A stretch of DNA of 64,000 nt from an uncultured Acidobacteriia bacterium (GCA_903828455.1 CAIKMJ010000041.1:124001-188000); one strand, 5' to 3'; shown: positions 24,420-33,862, numbered from the stretch's first letter. Notes: generated by a model from the sequence alone, not told the origin. Numbers and translations are program-made.

Positions 24420-25448
24420 CTACCCGGCGCGGCGGAAGGCCATGAGCAGACCGTCGAGCGCGATGGGCTTCTGGATATTGCGGCGCAGCAGGGCGGCCAC
24501 GTCGTCCACGCTGCTCACGGCATCGATGATCCAGCGTCCGGAAACGCGGCCGGCGAGGGCGGCGAGTTCGCTGCGCAGGTCGATGTTGCGAATGGCGCTG
24601 CCGCCTTCGCGCAGAATGGTGACGTCGCGCAGCAGTTCGTAGAGCAGCTTGAGATAAGGTTCCAGCTTTTCGCTGCGGCTGCGCGCCAGGGCTTCGGAAA
24701 CGGGCAGCCACGCGGCGTAGGAACTGGCGCCCGCGCCGGTCTTGAGCAACGCCAGCATGGCCGCGCGGCGTTTCTGATAAAGCTCGATGTCGAGCGAAGC
24801 GGCCACGCCCGGGCTGCCGCCGGAAAGCGCGATGCGGCGTTCGGCGTTGTCCAGTCCGCGGTCGCGCGCGAAGGCCTGCATGTCTTCGGCGGAGAGCGGA
24901 GAAAAATTCAGCACGACGGAGCGCGAACGGATGGTGGGCAGCAGATCGTAGGCGTTTTCGGCGGTGAGGATCAGGATCAGGTGCGCGGGCGGCTCTTCCA
25001 GAATCTTGAGCAGGGAGTTGGCGGCCTGTTCGCCGGCGCGGTCGGCGTGGTCGATGAGGAAGACGCGACGGTCCCCGTGCAGCGGTTTGTACTGCGCGTG
25101 TTCCTTGAGGAGCCGCATCTGCGGGATGGAGATCTGGCGCAGCGGGCCGTCGGGCGGAAAGGTGAGGAAGTCGGGATGGGTGCTGAAGAAGAGCGGTTCG
25201 TCGTTGCGCTTGTCGGCGGGGAGCTTTTCGCGCGCGGCGATGGACTGGGCGTTGGCGGGAAGGCTGAGGTCGTCGGCTTCGATCTTTTCCGGCGAGTGCA
25301 GGATGCGGGCGGCGAAGCGGCGGGCGAGCGTTGCCTTGCCGAGTCCGTCGAGGCCGGCAAACAGCATGGTCTGCTGGATGCGGCCGCGTTCGATCATGCC
25401 TTCGAGCGCGGTCTGCACGTGACGGTTGCCGTGGAAGTTTTCAAACAC
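24420..25448 (-). CDS. holB: DNA polymerase III delta' subunit
   Basis: 342 residues. AAA+ clamp-loader fold: Walker A-like GLDGLGKATLARRF, a Walker B region VFLIDHADRAGEQAANSLLK, then LEEPPAHLILIL and the sensor-1 IRSRS. The four-Cys zinc module found in E. coli delta' is absent; the corresponding segment contains no Cys. It overlaps the end of tmk by eight bases, the usual tmk-holB arrangement, so the two are translationally coupled. Confidence 0.93.
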   Translation of the reverse strand: MFENFHGNRHVQTALEGMIERGRIQQTMLFAGLDGLGKATLARRFAARILHSPEKIEADDLSLPANAQSIAAREKLPADKRNDEPLFFSTHPDFLTFPPDGPLRQISIPQMRLLKEHAQYKPLHGDRRVFLIDHADRAGEQAANSLLKILEEPPAHLILILTAENAYDLLPTIRSRSVVLNFSPLSAEDMQAFARDRGLDNAERRIALSGGSPGVAASLDIELYQKRRAAMLALLKTGAGASSYAAWLPVSEALARSRSEKLEPYLKLLYELLRDVTILREGGSAIRNIDLRSELAALAGRVSGRWIIDAVSSVDDVAALLRRNIQKPIALDGLLMAFRRAG

Positions 25449-26076
25449 GCGCGGCGATCTCCTCGGCGACGCGACGGGCCACGGCGTCGATCGGCGCCCG
25501 CCCGTCGATCACGACGAAGCGCGCGGGCTCATGGCGCGCGAGGGCGAGATAGCCGTCGCGCACGCGGGCGTGGAAGGAAGCATGTTCATCGTCGATGCGC
25601 GATTCTTCCTGCCCGGAACGCGCGTTGCGGCGGCGCGCGCGGGTGAGGCTGGTTTCGAGGTCGATATCGATGAGCAGCGTCAGGTCCGGCCGGAGCCCGT
25701 GGCAGGCGATGCGGTCGAGCGCGAGGATGGTGTCGGGTTCGAGGCCGCGGCCGTGGCCCTGGTAGGCGAGCGTGGAATCGGTGAAGCGGTCGCAGAGCAC
25801 GACGTGGCCGGCGGCGAGCGAGGGACGGATCACTTCCTCCACGTTCTGCGCGCGGCTGGCGAAGTAGAGCATGAGCTCGGTGCGGGCGTGGATGGCGGTG
25901 TTGGCGGGGTCGAGCAGGATTTTGCGGATCTGGCGGCCGATGTCGGTGCCGCCGGGTTCCACGGTTTCGACCACGGTGCGGCCCTGTTTGCGGAGCCACT
26001 CGGCGAGCAGGCGAAGCTGCGTGGTCTTGCCGCAGCCATCGATGCCTTCAAAAGTGATGAATCGGCCCGGGTTCAT
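25441..26076 (-). CDS. tmk: Thymidylate kinase
   Basis: 211 residues. Phosphorylates dTMP to dTDP. P-loop FEGIDGCGKTTQ, then the dTMP-binding EPGGTDIG, the DR motif CDRFTDSTLAYQG, and an Arg-rich lid ARRRNARSGQEESR. All catalytic elements are present and length is normal. It starts the tmk-holB operon, divergent from msrP with a ~110-base spacer. Confidence 0.95.
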   Translation of the reverse strand: MNPGRFITFEGIDGCGKTTQLRLLAEWLRKQGRTVVETVEPGGTDIGRQIRKILLDPANTAIHARTELMLYFASRAQNVEEVIRPSLAAGHVVLCDRFTDSTLAYQGHGRGLEPDTILALDRIACHGLRPDLTLLIDIDLETSLTRARRRNARSGQEESRIDDEHASFHARVRDGYLALARHEPARFVVIDGRAPIDAVARRVAEEIAARV

Positions 26077-26186
26077 GGGAACTCCGATTTTCGCAGATGA
26101 GGGGCGCGCGTCGCGCCGGCGAATTTCCCCCGGGGCTTTTGCGGGCGGCCGGCAGGGGAGTAAATTGAAGTACGGGAGCTATCGAC

Positions 26187-27131
26187 ATGAGCCGTTTGTC
26201 CGACCTTCGTTATTCCGATGTGACGCCGCAGAGCATTTACGTGAACCGCCGCCGGTTTCTCGCGACGGCCGCAGCCGCGGCGGGCGCAATAGCCGGGCCG
26301 TTCTCGGGACAAGGGCGCGCCGCCGCGCTGACCGGCGCGAAGAGCGCGTTCAGCACGACGGAGAAGCCGACGCCGCAGCAGGTGATCACTTCGTACAACA
26401 ACTACTACGAATTCGGCACCGGCAAGGACGAGCCGGTGCGCAATGCTCCCAAGTGGAAGGTGCCGGCGCCCTGGACGGTGCAGATCGGCGGCGCGGTGGC
26501 GAAGCCGAAGACGCTGGATCTGGACGCGATCCTGAAGCTGGCGCCGCTTGAAGAGCGCATCTACCGGCATCGCTGCGTGGAAGGCTGGTCGATCGTGGTG
26601 CCGTGGATCGGCTTTTCGCTGAGCGCGCTGCTGAAGCAGGTGGAGCCGACCGCGAAGGCGAAGTACGTGGCGTTCGAAACTTATTACGATCCGAAGGCGA
26701 TGCTGTCGGCGCGCGAGGCGGGCATCCCGTTTCCGTATAAGGAAGGCCTGCGCGTCGATGAAGCGATGCATCCGCTGACGCTGCTCTCCATGGGGCTTTA
26801 CGGCGAAACGCTGCCGAATCAGAACGGAGCGCCGCTGCGGCTGGTGATTCCGTGGAAGTACGGTTTCAAGAGCATTAAGTCGATCAATAAAATCACGTTC
26901 ACCGAGAAGCAGCCCGACACGGCGTGGGCGACTTACGCGCCGAACGAGTACGGGTTTTATTCCAACGTGAATCCGAAGCGCGACCATCCGCGCTGGAGCC
27001 AGGCCAGCGAGAACCGGCTCGGCGAAGGCTTCCTCGGCAAAGGCACGCGGCGTCCCACCGAGATGTTCAACGGCTATGCGGCGCAGGTTGCCGGTCTTTA
27101 CAACGGCATGGATCTCATGCGTAACTATTAG
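26187..27131 (+). CDS. msrP: Protein-methionine-sulfoxide reductase, catalytic subunit
   Basis: 314 residues. Twin-arginine signal NRRRFLATAAAAAG directs the folded molybdoenzyme to the periplasm. The Mo-ligand Cys130 lies in YRHRCVEGWS, the conserved molybdopterin-binding region of the sulfite-oxidase fold. MsrP repairs oxidised methionines in periplasmic proteins using electrons from MsrQ, whose gene follows 25 bases downstream. Full length, no changes in key residues seen. Confidence 0.96.
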   Translation: MSRLSDLRYSDVTPQSIYVNRRRFLATAAAAAGAIAGPFSGQGRAAALTGAKSAFSTTEKPTPQQVITSYNNYYEFGTGKDEPVRNAPKWKVPAPWTVQIGGAVAKPKTLDLDAILKLAPLEERIYRHRCVEGWSIVVPWIGFSLSALLKQVEPTAKAKYVAFETYYDPKAMLSAREAGIPFPYKEGLRVDEAMHPLTLLSMGLYGETLPNQNGAPLRLVIPWKYGFKSIKSINKITFTEKQPDTAWATYAPNEYGFYSNVNPKRDHPRWSQASENRLGEGFLGKGTRRPTEMFNGYAAQVAGLYNGMDLMRNY

Positions 27132-27156
27132 CCGGTTTGCGGCGAAGTTCAGGTGT

Positions 27157-27804
27157 ATGCCGAAAATTCTGGCCAGCAAGTGGACGAAGGCCGCAGTGTT
27201 TCTTGTTTGTCTCGCGCCGGCAGGATATCTTCTGGCGCTGGGCGGGCTGGAGTATCGCGCGCAGGTGCAGGGTATCGGGCAACCGGGGAACCTGACGGGC
27301 GATCCGATCAAATACATCACGCATTTTACGGGCGACTGGACGCTGCGATTCCTGCTGCTCACGCTGGCCGTGACGCCGCTGCGCAAACTGCTGAACCAGC
27401 CGCAGTTGGCGCGCTATCGCCGCATGATCGGACTGTACGCATTTTTCTATGGCTGCGTGCACCTGATGATCTGGATGGGGCTCGACAAAGAGTTCGCCGG
27501 CGCGGAACTGTGGAAGGACATTCTGGAACGCTGGTACATCACGGTGGGCATGGCATCGCTGCTGGGGATGCTGCCGCTGGCGGTGACGTCGACGGCCGGG
27601 TGGATCCGGCGGATGGGCTTCGTGAAGTGGCAGCGGCTGCACCGGCTGGTGTACGGATGTGCCGCGCTGGGCGTGATCCATTACTACCTGCTGGTGAAGT
27701 CCGACATCCGTTTGCCGCTGCTCTACGGCGCGATTCTGGCGGTGCTGCTGTCCTATCGCTTTGCGGTGCGGAGGCGCAAGGCCGGCGCGGTTGCGGCGCG
27801 CTAG
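27157..27804 (+). CDS. msrQ: MsrPQ haem-binding membrane subunit
   Basis: 215 residues from the ATG at 27157, preceded by AGGT. Five to six transmembrane segments of the ferric-reductase-like fold, with conserved His in FYGCVHLMIWM, LHRLVYG and VIHYYL that ligate b haems. It passes electrons from the quinone pool or cytosolic flavin reductase to MsrP. Convergent with the LysR gene, whose stop is seven bases away. Confidence 0.94.
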   Translation: MPKILASKWTKAAVFLVCLAPAGYLLALGGLEYRAQVQGIGQPGNLTGDPIKYITHFTGDWTLRFLLLTLAVTPLRKLLNQPQLARYRRMIGLYAFFYGCVHLMIWMGLDKEFAGAELWKDILERWYITVGMASLLGMLPLAVTSTAGWIRRMGFVKWQRLHRLVYGCAALGVIHYYLLVKSDIRLPLLYGAILAVLLSYRFAVRRRKAGAVAAR

Positions 27805-27811
27805 CCGCGGA

Positions 27812-28225
27812 TTACAAGTCGCCCTGGCGGACGAACTCGATGGCGCGCGAAAATTCCGCGAGGACGCGGCGGCTGCGGTGGAGCATCCGCTTGCCTGGCT
27901 CGGTGAGTGAGACGCCGCTCGAAGTGCGATCCAGCAACTCGACGCCGAGGTGGCGTTCAAGGTCGCGGATCTGGCGGCTGAGGGGCGGCTGCGAAACGTT
28001 CAGCGAGCGGGCGGCGCGGCCAAAGTGCCCGTGTTCGGCGACGGCGACAAAATAGCGAAGATGGCGCAGTTCGATGGCGCCGTGATTCGATCCGTTGACG
28101 TGATGGTGGCTGGCCGGGTGAGCGCGTTCAGGGTTGTTGTCCGGGGATTCCTGTTCGTACCAGGATTGCTTTCCGTCATTGAAACTGGCCTGCATACGCA
28201 ACTCGTAGCGCAACTGTTGCGCCAT
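27812..28225 (-). CDS. LysR-type HTH protein lacking its effector domain
   Basis: 137 residues. From residue ~52, ELRHLRYFVAVAEHGHFGRA...LNVSQPPLSRQIRDLERHLG...LLDRTSSGVSLTEPG is a complete LysR N-terminal winged HTH and the start of the linker helix. The protein then stops at ~137, so the ~200-residue periplasmic-binding-like effector domain is absent. The first 50 residues are His/Asn-rich and unlike LysR, and a non-ATG start near residue 50 is possible. Either a 3'-truncated remnant or a stand-alone DNA-binding protein. It lies downstream of the electron-transfer operon. Confidence 0.7.
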   Translation of the reverse strand: MAQQLRYELRMQASFNDGKQSWYEQESPDNNPERAHPASHHHVNGSNHGAIELRHLRYFVAVAEHGHFGRAARSLNVSQPPLSRQIRDLERHLGVELLDRTSSGVSLTEPGKRMLHRSRRVLAEFSRAIEFVRQGDL

Positions 28226-28334
28226 CCCGCCGCAATGGAAACAGACTGCTTGCCGGATGCGTTGCGGCGAATCGCGTACAACAGCTGGGTTGCCGCGCTA
28301 TATCGCGCAGGCCGCGCAGCAGGCCCGGGGGCCA

Positions 28335-29795
28335 CTATTTCGCCGGCAGCAGGCCGAGCGATTTGAGGATGGCGGGCTTGGTCTCTTCGACCGCAAGCGT
28401 CTCGTGGCACAGACCGCAATCCTGACTGATGGCCTTTTTTGCGCCGCCGTCCGCCGCCACGGTGTTGTGGCTCTCATCGTGGCATCGGAAGCAGCCCGGT
28501 GAATCCGAGTGGCCGAGGTTATTGGGATAAGTCCCCCACGTGACCCTGAACTCGGGGAAGACGTTGCGCTGCCAGGCCGCCAGGAGGGCCGCGCCGGAGC
28601 GCCGGATGTCGTCAGCCTGCTTCGCCGCCACCTCCGGATACTTTTCCCGATAGAAAGCCTCGAACGCGGCGGGAATCTTCTGCGCGGCTTCTTCGTCGGA
28701 AGTGTAGGATGCCTTGAGCACGGCGACGCCGGTCTTGTGGGCGAAGGGCAGGGAGGCGGCGATGTCGCCCGTCGCCATGGCCTTGTCGACGGCCTTGTCG
28801 GGGAGGTCGAAGGTGTGGGTGGGGCGGTTATGGCAGTCGGCGCACTGCATCGTGTAGTGCGGCAGGCTGCCGATGGCATCGGGTTTCGCATCGGCCGTCA
28901 CGTAGCTGCGGGTCTGACCTTTGGCGGCGTCGTGGTATTCGACCCACGGAATCGTCTGCCGCGTGGAATCGGTGGCGGCGTAGCGGATCTCCACGCCCGC
29001 TCCCATGTGAGCCGAGTGGATGCCGGCCGCCTTGCCGCCGCCCACCTGCATCATGAGCACGGTGTCGATGCGGGTATTGGCCTGGTCGTCTTTGAAGCCG
29101 GTGATGACGCGCAGTTTGGAACCGCTGCTCCGCTCGCGGGAGTGGCACTGTTCGCAGGTTTCGGCAGAGGGCGCGAGACGGTTGCTGGCGAGGCCGGAAG
29201 GCAGCGGGCGCGGGAATGAATTGAAAGCCACGAGGCGCAGCTGGTGAGCGCCGTTGATCTTGGCGGCAAACCATCCGCTGGCGCCGGGCGTGATGTGGCA
29301 GTCCACGCAGGCGACCTTCTGGTGCGTGCCGGTCAGGTGGGAGACGAACTCCGGCTTCATGACGTGGCAGCTTTGTCCGCAGAACTGGTTGGTGTCCATC
29401 TGCTCCACGGCGCGGTAGGTGAGCTGGCTCCCGATCACCAGATTGATGGCGGTCATGATGCCGATGAAGAGGGCGACGCGCTGGAAAATGGCTCGCCGGT
29501 TCGGCACCACGGCAAAGCCGCGGACAATCCGGCGCTTGCCGAGATACATGCCGACCGGGATCAGAAGCAGGCCGAGGAAGAAGACCATCGGGATGCCGAT
29601 GAAGGCCAGCAGTCCGATGTAGGGGTTATCGACGCGGCCCCGCATGTGGAGCGGCAGCACGAACAGCCAGGAGCAGCCCGCCGTGGTGACCAGCGCAACG
29701 CCGAGCATGCCCAGCCAGTGGCTGGTGAGGAGGGAAAGGACGGGGCGCTTATCGTCCAGCGCGGGGATGCGGTCCGGGCCGCTAGCGTTTGGCAC
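28335..29795 (-). CDS. Membrane-anchored multihaem cytochrome c, NapC/NirT-like
   Basis: 486 residues. Two or three N-terminal transmembrane helices (residues ~20-125) precede a periplasmic haem region. Haem motifs: CGQSCH (a CxxxCH variant followed by VMKPEF), CVDCH, CEQCH, CADCH, CFRCH and CGLCH, six in total. The first block is like NapC/NrfH quinol dehydrogenases, which take electrons from membrane quinols. It overlaps the preceding tetrahaem gene by 14 bases and is last in the porin-cytochrome operon, so it is the likely inner-membrane entry point for electrons going to the outer-membrane conduit. Confidence 0.88.
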   Translation of the reverse strand: MPNASGPDRIPALDDKRPVLSLLTSHWLGMLGVALVTTAGCSWLFVLPLHMRGRVDNPYIGLLAFIGIPMVFFLGLLLIPVGMYLGKRRIVRGFAVVPNRRAIFQRVALFIGIMTAINLVIGSQLTYRAVEQMDTNQFCGQSCHVMKPEFVSHLTGTHQKVACVDCHITPGASGWFAAKINGAHQLRLVAFNSFPRPLPSGLASNRLAPSAETCEQCHSRERSSGSKLRVITGFKDDQANTRIDTVLMMQVGGGKAAGIHSAHMGAGVEIRYAATDSTRQTIPWVEYHDAAKGQTRSYVTADAKPDAIGSLPHYTMQCADCHNRPTHTFDLPDKAVDKAMATGDIAASLPFAHKTGVAVLKASYTSDEEAAQKIPAAFEAFYREKYPEVAAKQADDIRRSGAALLAAWQRNVFPEFRVTWGTYPNNLGHSDSPGCFRCHDESHNTVAADGGAKKAISQDCGLCHETLAVEETKPAILKSLGLLPAK

Positions 29796-30927
29796 TGCCG
29801 GCCTCCCGCGTGTTCAGGTAGGCGATGACGTCAGACATTTCCTTTTCACTGAACCGCGGCCAGGCCAGATGCTTTTGCTGCATCAGGCTCAGCATGGAGG
29901 GGCCGTGACGCCACAGGGCGGCGATGATCGATATGCCGGTAAAATCCTTCGTGCCGGCGAGCGCCGGAGCGCCGCTTGAGGCATCGTCATGACAGGTGGA
30001 GCAGTTCCTCGCGGCGAACACTTTTTTCCCGCGAACGGCATCGCCGCCGTTGTCCAGAAGGCGCCGCGTCCAGATGAAACTGGCAACGTCTCGCATCTCA
30101 CCTGGCTGGAACCTGACCCCGGCTGACGACATGGCAATTCCATGATTCCACATGTCGGCCGCCACATCGGTGAGAGTCTGGCCGGCAAGGCCGGCGGAAA
30201 GGAATGTTTCCGGCGACGTGTGGCAGCCGAGGCAGCCTTTGGTCTCGAACAGTTTCTCGCCGCTGGCGGGCGAGGCGGTGCGGAAGACGCCCGGTTCCGG
30301 CGGGTTGGCCGGGATGTTGCGGAGATAGACGATGAGATCGGCCACGTCCTGACCGGAAAGCCGCGGCCATTTGATGTTCTTGACGGCCATCAGATCGTGC
30401 ATGGTGGAGGCGTGATTCCACATCTGCTCGATCATGCCGATCGGGTCGTTGAGCGAGGTCCAGTGGCTCACCAGCTGCACGCCGGAGATCTTCGTCTCCG
30501 TGAGGCCGTGGCAGGCCGAGCAGGACCTGGAAGTAAAAAGCTGCTTGCCGCGCCCGGCGTCGCCCGGGTTTTCAAAGAAGCGCTTGGAGTAGAAGAAGGC
30601 GAACAGATCGGCGGCGGCCTGATCGTCCATCGGCTTGACGGCGATCTTGCGGGCATCCATGGCCGCCCACATGGTGGGGGCGTGGTTCCACATCGTGCTG
30701 GCCAGCAGCGAGGGCGTGAAGCCGCGGTCGATGATGCGGCCGAGGTCGGGACCGATGGTCTTTTCGGCGGCCGCCGCGTTGCCGCCGATCCGGTGGCACT
30801 GGCTGCAGGAGACGTCAGCGAACACCTGCGCGCCGCGCGTCGAATCGGTAGCCGGCGTTGCCGCCGGCAGCGCCACCGCGGTCAGCAGCACGGCGGACAC
30901 CAGCCGGATTTTCCGGATGCAGTTCAT
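29782..30927 (-). CDS. Periplasmic tetrahaem cytochrome c made of four repeated domains
   Basis: 381 residues from the ATG at 30927, whose ATGA overlaps the stop of the barrel gene. Signal peptide ending LPAAT. Four class-I-like cytochrome c domains of 90 residues, each with one CxxCH (CSQCH, CSACH, CLGCH, CSTCH). Each is followed by a conserved MWNHxxxM or LWRHGPSM block whose Met may be the distal axial ligand. The repetition indicates internal duplication to form a molecular wire. Likely carries electrons between the NapC-like protein and the MtrA-like decahaem. Confidence 0.9.
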   Translation of the reverse strand: MNCIRKIRLVSAVLLTAVALPAATPATDSTRGAQVFADVSCSQCHRIGGNAAAAEKTIGPDLGRIIDRGFTPSLLASTMWNHAPTMWAAMDARKIAVKPMDDQAAADLFAFFYSKRFFENPGDAGRGKQLFTSRSCSACHGLTETKISGVQLVSHWTSLNDPIGMIEQMWNHASTMHDLMAVKNIKWPRLSGQDVADLIVYLRNIPANPPEPGVFRTASPASGEKLFETKGCLGCHTSPETFLSAGLAGQTLTDVAADMWNHGIAMSSAGVRFQPGEMRDVASFIWTRRLLDNGGDAVRGKKVFAARNCSTCHDDASSGAPALAGTKDFTGISIIAALWRHGPSMLSLMQQKHLAWPRFSEKEMSDVIAYLNTREAGSAKR

Positions 30928-32894
30928 TTGGTCAACCTCATCCCGGTGGTTACCATTTGCGTCCGAAACGCCTGGTAGCCGTAGAAATTCTCTTCGAATC
31001 CGTAATACCGCCATTCGCTCACCCATGCAAGGGTTTTGTTTACGGGCATCGAAAGCCGGGCGAGCGGCTGATAGAAATGCGTCGGGTTACTGCCCGACGA
31101 CATATAGAGCGATCCGCCGAGGGAGAGCTTCACGATCCGGGTCTTCTGAACCGGAAGGTTGGCGTCGAAATAACCGGTGGCGACGTGGCTGTTGTCGCGA
31201 TAGAAAGAGATGCCCGGGCGCTCATACGCGGGGTCGAGATAGCTGATCTCCGAACGGAGCGTGGAACGGGTGTAGGACCCCTGGAAGTCCCAGCGTTTTC
31301 CGCCGGCCGGCGCGAAGAGGAAAGATGCGGTCTCCTGATGCGACAGGTAGTCGTAATGCAGGCCGGCGTTGGGATTGTTATTGTTCAGGACCGAGACGCT
31401 GGCTGCGAGGCTCAGGGACGGCGTGACCTGGTAGCGTCCGCGCACGCGGCCCTTCTGGTAGTTGTAAAGGCTGGTGCGGAAGTAACTGCCGGTGCTGACG
31501 CCGTCTTCGAAATCGGCATTCAGCGAAACTTTGGTCAGCGGGCGGTAGGCGATCCCCGCCAGCGCGACATTGCGGCGGACGGTGCCGGTCTCGACCGCTG
31601 CAAGCTCGGCGACGGGAAGGATGACATCCGACGCATTGCCCCACACGTAGCGATAACCGGCCCGCAGCGTCACTTTCGGCATCACTTCCAGCATGGCGCT
31701 GAGTTCGGCCTGATTGTAGTTGTTCACCAGCTTATTGCTCAGCAGTGAGTTGATCGTTGCCGGGCCGGAAGCGAGCGAAGTTCCGGTAAGTGTCTGCGCA
31801 TTCACGTCCGACGAACTGGTGTGCATCCGGTCGGTGAACCAGGAGGGCAGCAGGCGCAGTTGGCGGAAGGGGCGCAGTTCCGCGCCGAGACTGCCGGTGG
31901 TGTGCGGCAGCTTCGAGACCGCCGAGGCGATGCTCTGTTCGCCGGTGTAAAAAATCAGCTGGCTCAGCAGGATCTGATTGCCGCTGTCGAACTGCTGGTA
32001 GTTCACCGTGGAACGCGGCTGGCTGAACAGGAACTGGCCGTAGAGATCGAACCACGATGCGATGTTCGCCGTGAGCAGCGCCTTGGTGTAGATGCTGTCG
32101 CCGCGCACGCGGTACGCCTGCGACAGGCTGGTGAGGTCGAGCTTCTGGCCCAGCACGGCGCTGAAGGAATTGCCGTAGTTGGTGCCGCTGCCGGCGGCCA
32201 TGCCCAGTTGCTGGTCGTCGCGGAAGGTGGTGCCGCCCTGTTCCAGCGTGACGTGGAAGCGGCGCTGCTCGATCCGGGCACCGCCGCGGTAGTTGTTGGT
32301 GGAATTGGTGACGATGCTGCCCACCGGGAACTCGTCGTCATTCGAAACGAAGGTAGCGACGCCGTTGCCGGTCGACGAATTGCGGTCGTAAACCAGATAC
32401 GGGACCAGCCAGCTTTCGGGCAGCAAGGTCAGCTGGTAGCTGCCCATGCGCTGGCGCGTATCGAGCGATTGTTCGTTCAGCGTGACGCCGCCCGAGAGGC
32501 GCGGGTCGGCGAACGACGGCAGGTTGCTGTAGTAGGCGATATTCCGGTAGTCGGCGCTGAAGTCGTAGAGCTTGTGCCGGCGCACGTCGACGTGGAGGGT
32601 GGCGTAGGGATCGTCGCCCCAGTTATAGGCGCGGACGGTGACGCTGTCGAACAGCCGGTGCTTCGGATCGGAAATGGTGAATTCGGTGCCCAGCAGTTTG
32701 GGGCCGGAGCCGAGGTCGACCACGCTGCGGTACGTATTGAAGCTGCCGCCGGTGCCGACCCATCGATAACCGAGATCGACGAAGCCGCTGATACCGGCCT
32801 CGCCGGATGGCACGGACGAAGCCGCGGCCGGCAATTCCTGGGGCAGCGCCGGAAGCGCACAGGCCAGAGCGAGAGCGGGAAGCAGGAGTCTCAT
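30924..32894 (-). CDS. MtrB/PioB-like outer-membrane beta-barrel
   Basis: 656 residues from the ATG at 32894, again with ATGA overlap to the MtrA-like gene. Signal peptide ending LPALPQ. The body is rich in alternating aromatic/polar strands and ends in a long barrel with a final strand ...TQMVTTGMRLTK. Position between the decahaem and the tetrahaem genes supports an MtrB/PioB function: a porin sleeve that lets the decahaem cytochrome cross the outer membrane. The CxxC near the N-terminus of Shewanella MtrB is not seen. Assignment rests on context plus general barrel character. Confidence 0.78.
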   Translation of the reverse strand: MRLLLPALALACALPALPQELPAAASSVPSGEAGISGFVDLGYRWVGTGGSFNTYRSVVDLGSGPKLLGTEFTISDPKHRLFDSVTVRAYNWGDDPYATLHVDVRRHKLYDFSADYRNIAYYSNLPSFADPRLSGGVTLNEQSLDTRQRMGSYQLTLLPESWLVPYLVYDRNSSTGNGVATFVSNDDEFPVGSIVTNSTNNYRGGARIEQRRFHVTLEQGGTTFRDDQQLGMAAGSGTNYGNSFSAVLGQKLDLTSLSQAYRVRGDSIYTKALLTANIASWFDLYGQFLFSQPRSTVNYQQFDSGNQILLSQLIFYTGEQSIASAVSKLPHTTGSLGAELRPFRQLRLLPSWFTDRMHTSSSDVNAQTLTGTSLASGPATINSLLSNKLVNNYNQAELSAMLEVMPKVTLRAGYRYVWGNASDVILPVAELAAVETGTVRRNVALAGIAYRPLTKVSLNADFEDGVSTGSYFRTSLYNYQKGRVRGRYQVTPSLSLAASVSVLNNNNPNAGLHYDYLSHQETASFLFAPAGGKRWDFQGSYTRSTLRSEISYLDPAYERPGISFYRDNSHVATGYFDANLPVQKTRIVKLSLGGSLYMSSGSNPTHFYQPLARLSMPVNKTLAWVSEWRYYGFEENFYGYQAFRTQMVTTGMRLTK

Positions 32895-33862
32895 CGGAGC
32901 AGGTTCCTGTCCACGTGGCTGCCGTGGATCTTCTGGTGGCAAACGGTGCAGTTGCGGTAGCGCGCCGAGGTCAGATCGTGAAACGCCGGCGGCACTACGC
33001 CCGTGACCCGCGCCGTCGCGTTCGGTTGCGGCTGCGGCAGGTTGGCGTGGCATTCGAGGCAGACCAGCCGCACTTCCTGGCGGACCAGCATTTTGGCGTT
33101 GGAAGAACCGTGCGGCTCGTGGCAGCCGTTGCAGCCTTCCTCGCGAACCGCGGCATGCTCAAACGTAAACGGGCCGCGCTTGTCACCGTGGCACTTCATG
33201 CAGCCGGGTTCGTTGGCGCTGGCCATCTGCATCTGGCCCGGCTTTACGCCGCCGTGGGGATTGTGGCAGTCCACGCAGGTCATGGCGTTTTCGGTGACCT
33301 TGTGTTTGAAGGGTAACTGGAAGCGCGCCATCACGTCCGTGTGGCAGCCGGCGCAGAGTGCATTCACCTCGGCGGGCTTGCGGGCCACAAGGCCGTTGGG
33401 TCCGTGCGCGTGAACCGAGTGGCACGACGTGCAGGCCACCGAATTGTGCGCGTGCGCGCTTTCGATGCGCCCGACCTGCGTGGGGCGGTTCAGATGACAC
33501 GTGAGACAGGTGCTCGTCACCTGCGCGGCCGTCAGCTTCAGCGGGTTGCGGATGTCGGCGGCGGAAAGCGATTCCACATGCTTGCCGCCCGGGCCGTGGC
33601 AGGACTCGCAGGCCTTGCCGGTCCAGTTGGGTCCGCCGTGTTTATCGCCGGTTTCGACGTCATGGTGCGGATTGCGCGCGAAGTCTTTCGCCACGTCTTC
33701 ATGGCAGGTCCCGCAGACTTCCGAACCGACGTAGGCGACCGGGGCGGCCGCCGGCGCCGCGGCCTTTTTCGTTTTGGCCGGCTGGGCGCCGCCCGACTGA
33801 GCGAGCGCCGCCGTCCCCGCTGTCAGAGGTATCAGAATCGCGAATGCGAGGAGCCGGTTCAT
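32891..33862 (-). CDS. MtrA/DmsE-like decahaem cytochrome c
   Basis: 323 residues from the ATG at 33862 (a GTG at 33871 is possible). Signal peptide ending ALAQ, then a short Ala/Lys/Pro linker. Ten CxxCH motifs: CGTCH, CESCH, CLTCH, CTSCH, CAGCH, CVDCH, CMKCH, CNGCH, CLECH, CTVCH. The spacing and VGSEVCGTCHEDV opening match the MtrA/DmsE decahaem family. It would insert into the barrel encoded next and pass electrons from periplasm to the external cytochrome. It starts 14 bases after the stop of the MtrC-like gene. Confidence 0.93.
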   Translation of the reverse strand: MNRLLAFAILIPLTAGTAALAQSGGAQPAKTKKAAAPAAAPVAYVGSEVCGTCHEDVAKDFARNPHHDVETGDKHGGPNWTGKACESCHGPGGKHVESLSAADIRNPLKLTAAQVTSTCLTCHLNRPTQVGRIESAHAHNSVACTSCHSVHAHGPNGLVARKPAEVNALCAGCHTDVMARFQLPFKHKVTENAMTCVDCHNPHGGVKPGQMQMASANEPGCMKCHGDKRGPFTFEHAAVREEGCNGCHEPHGSSNAKMLVRQEVRLVCLECHANLPQPQPNATARVTGVVPPAFHDLTSARYRNCTVCHQKIHGSHVDRNLLR

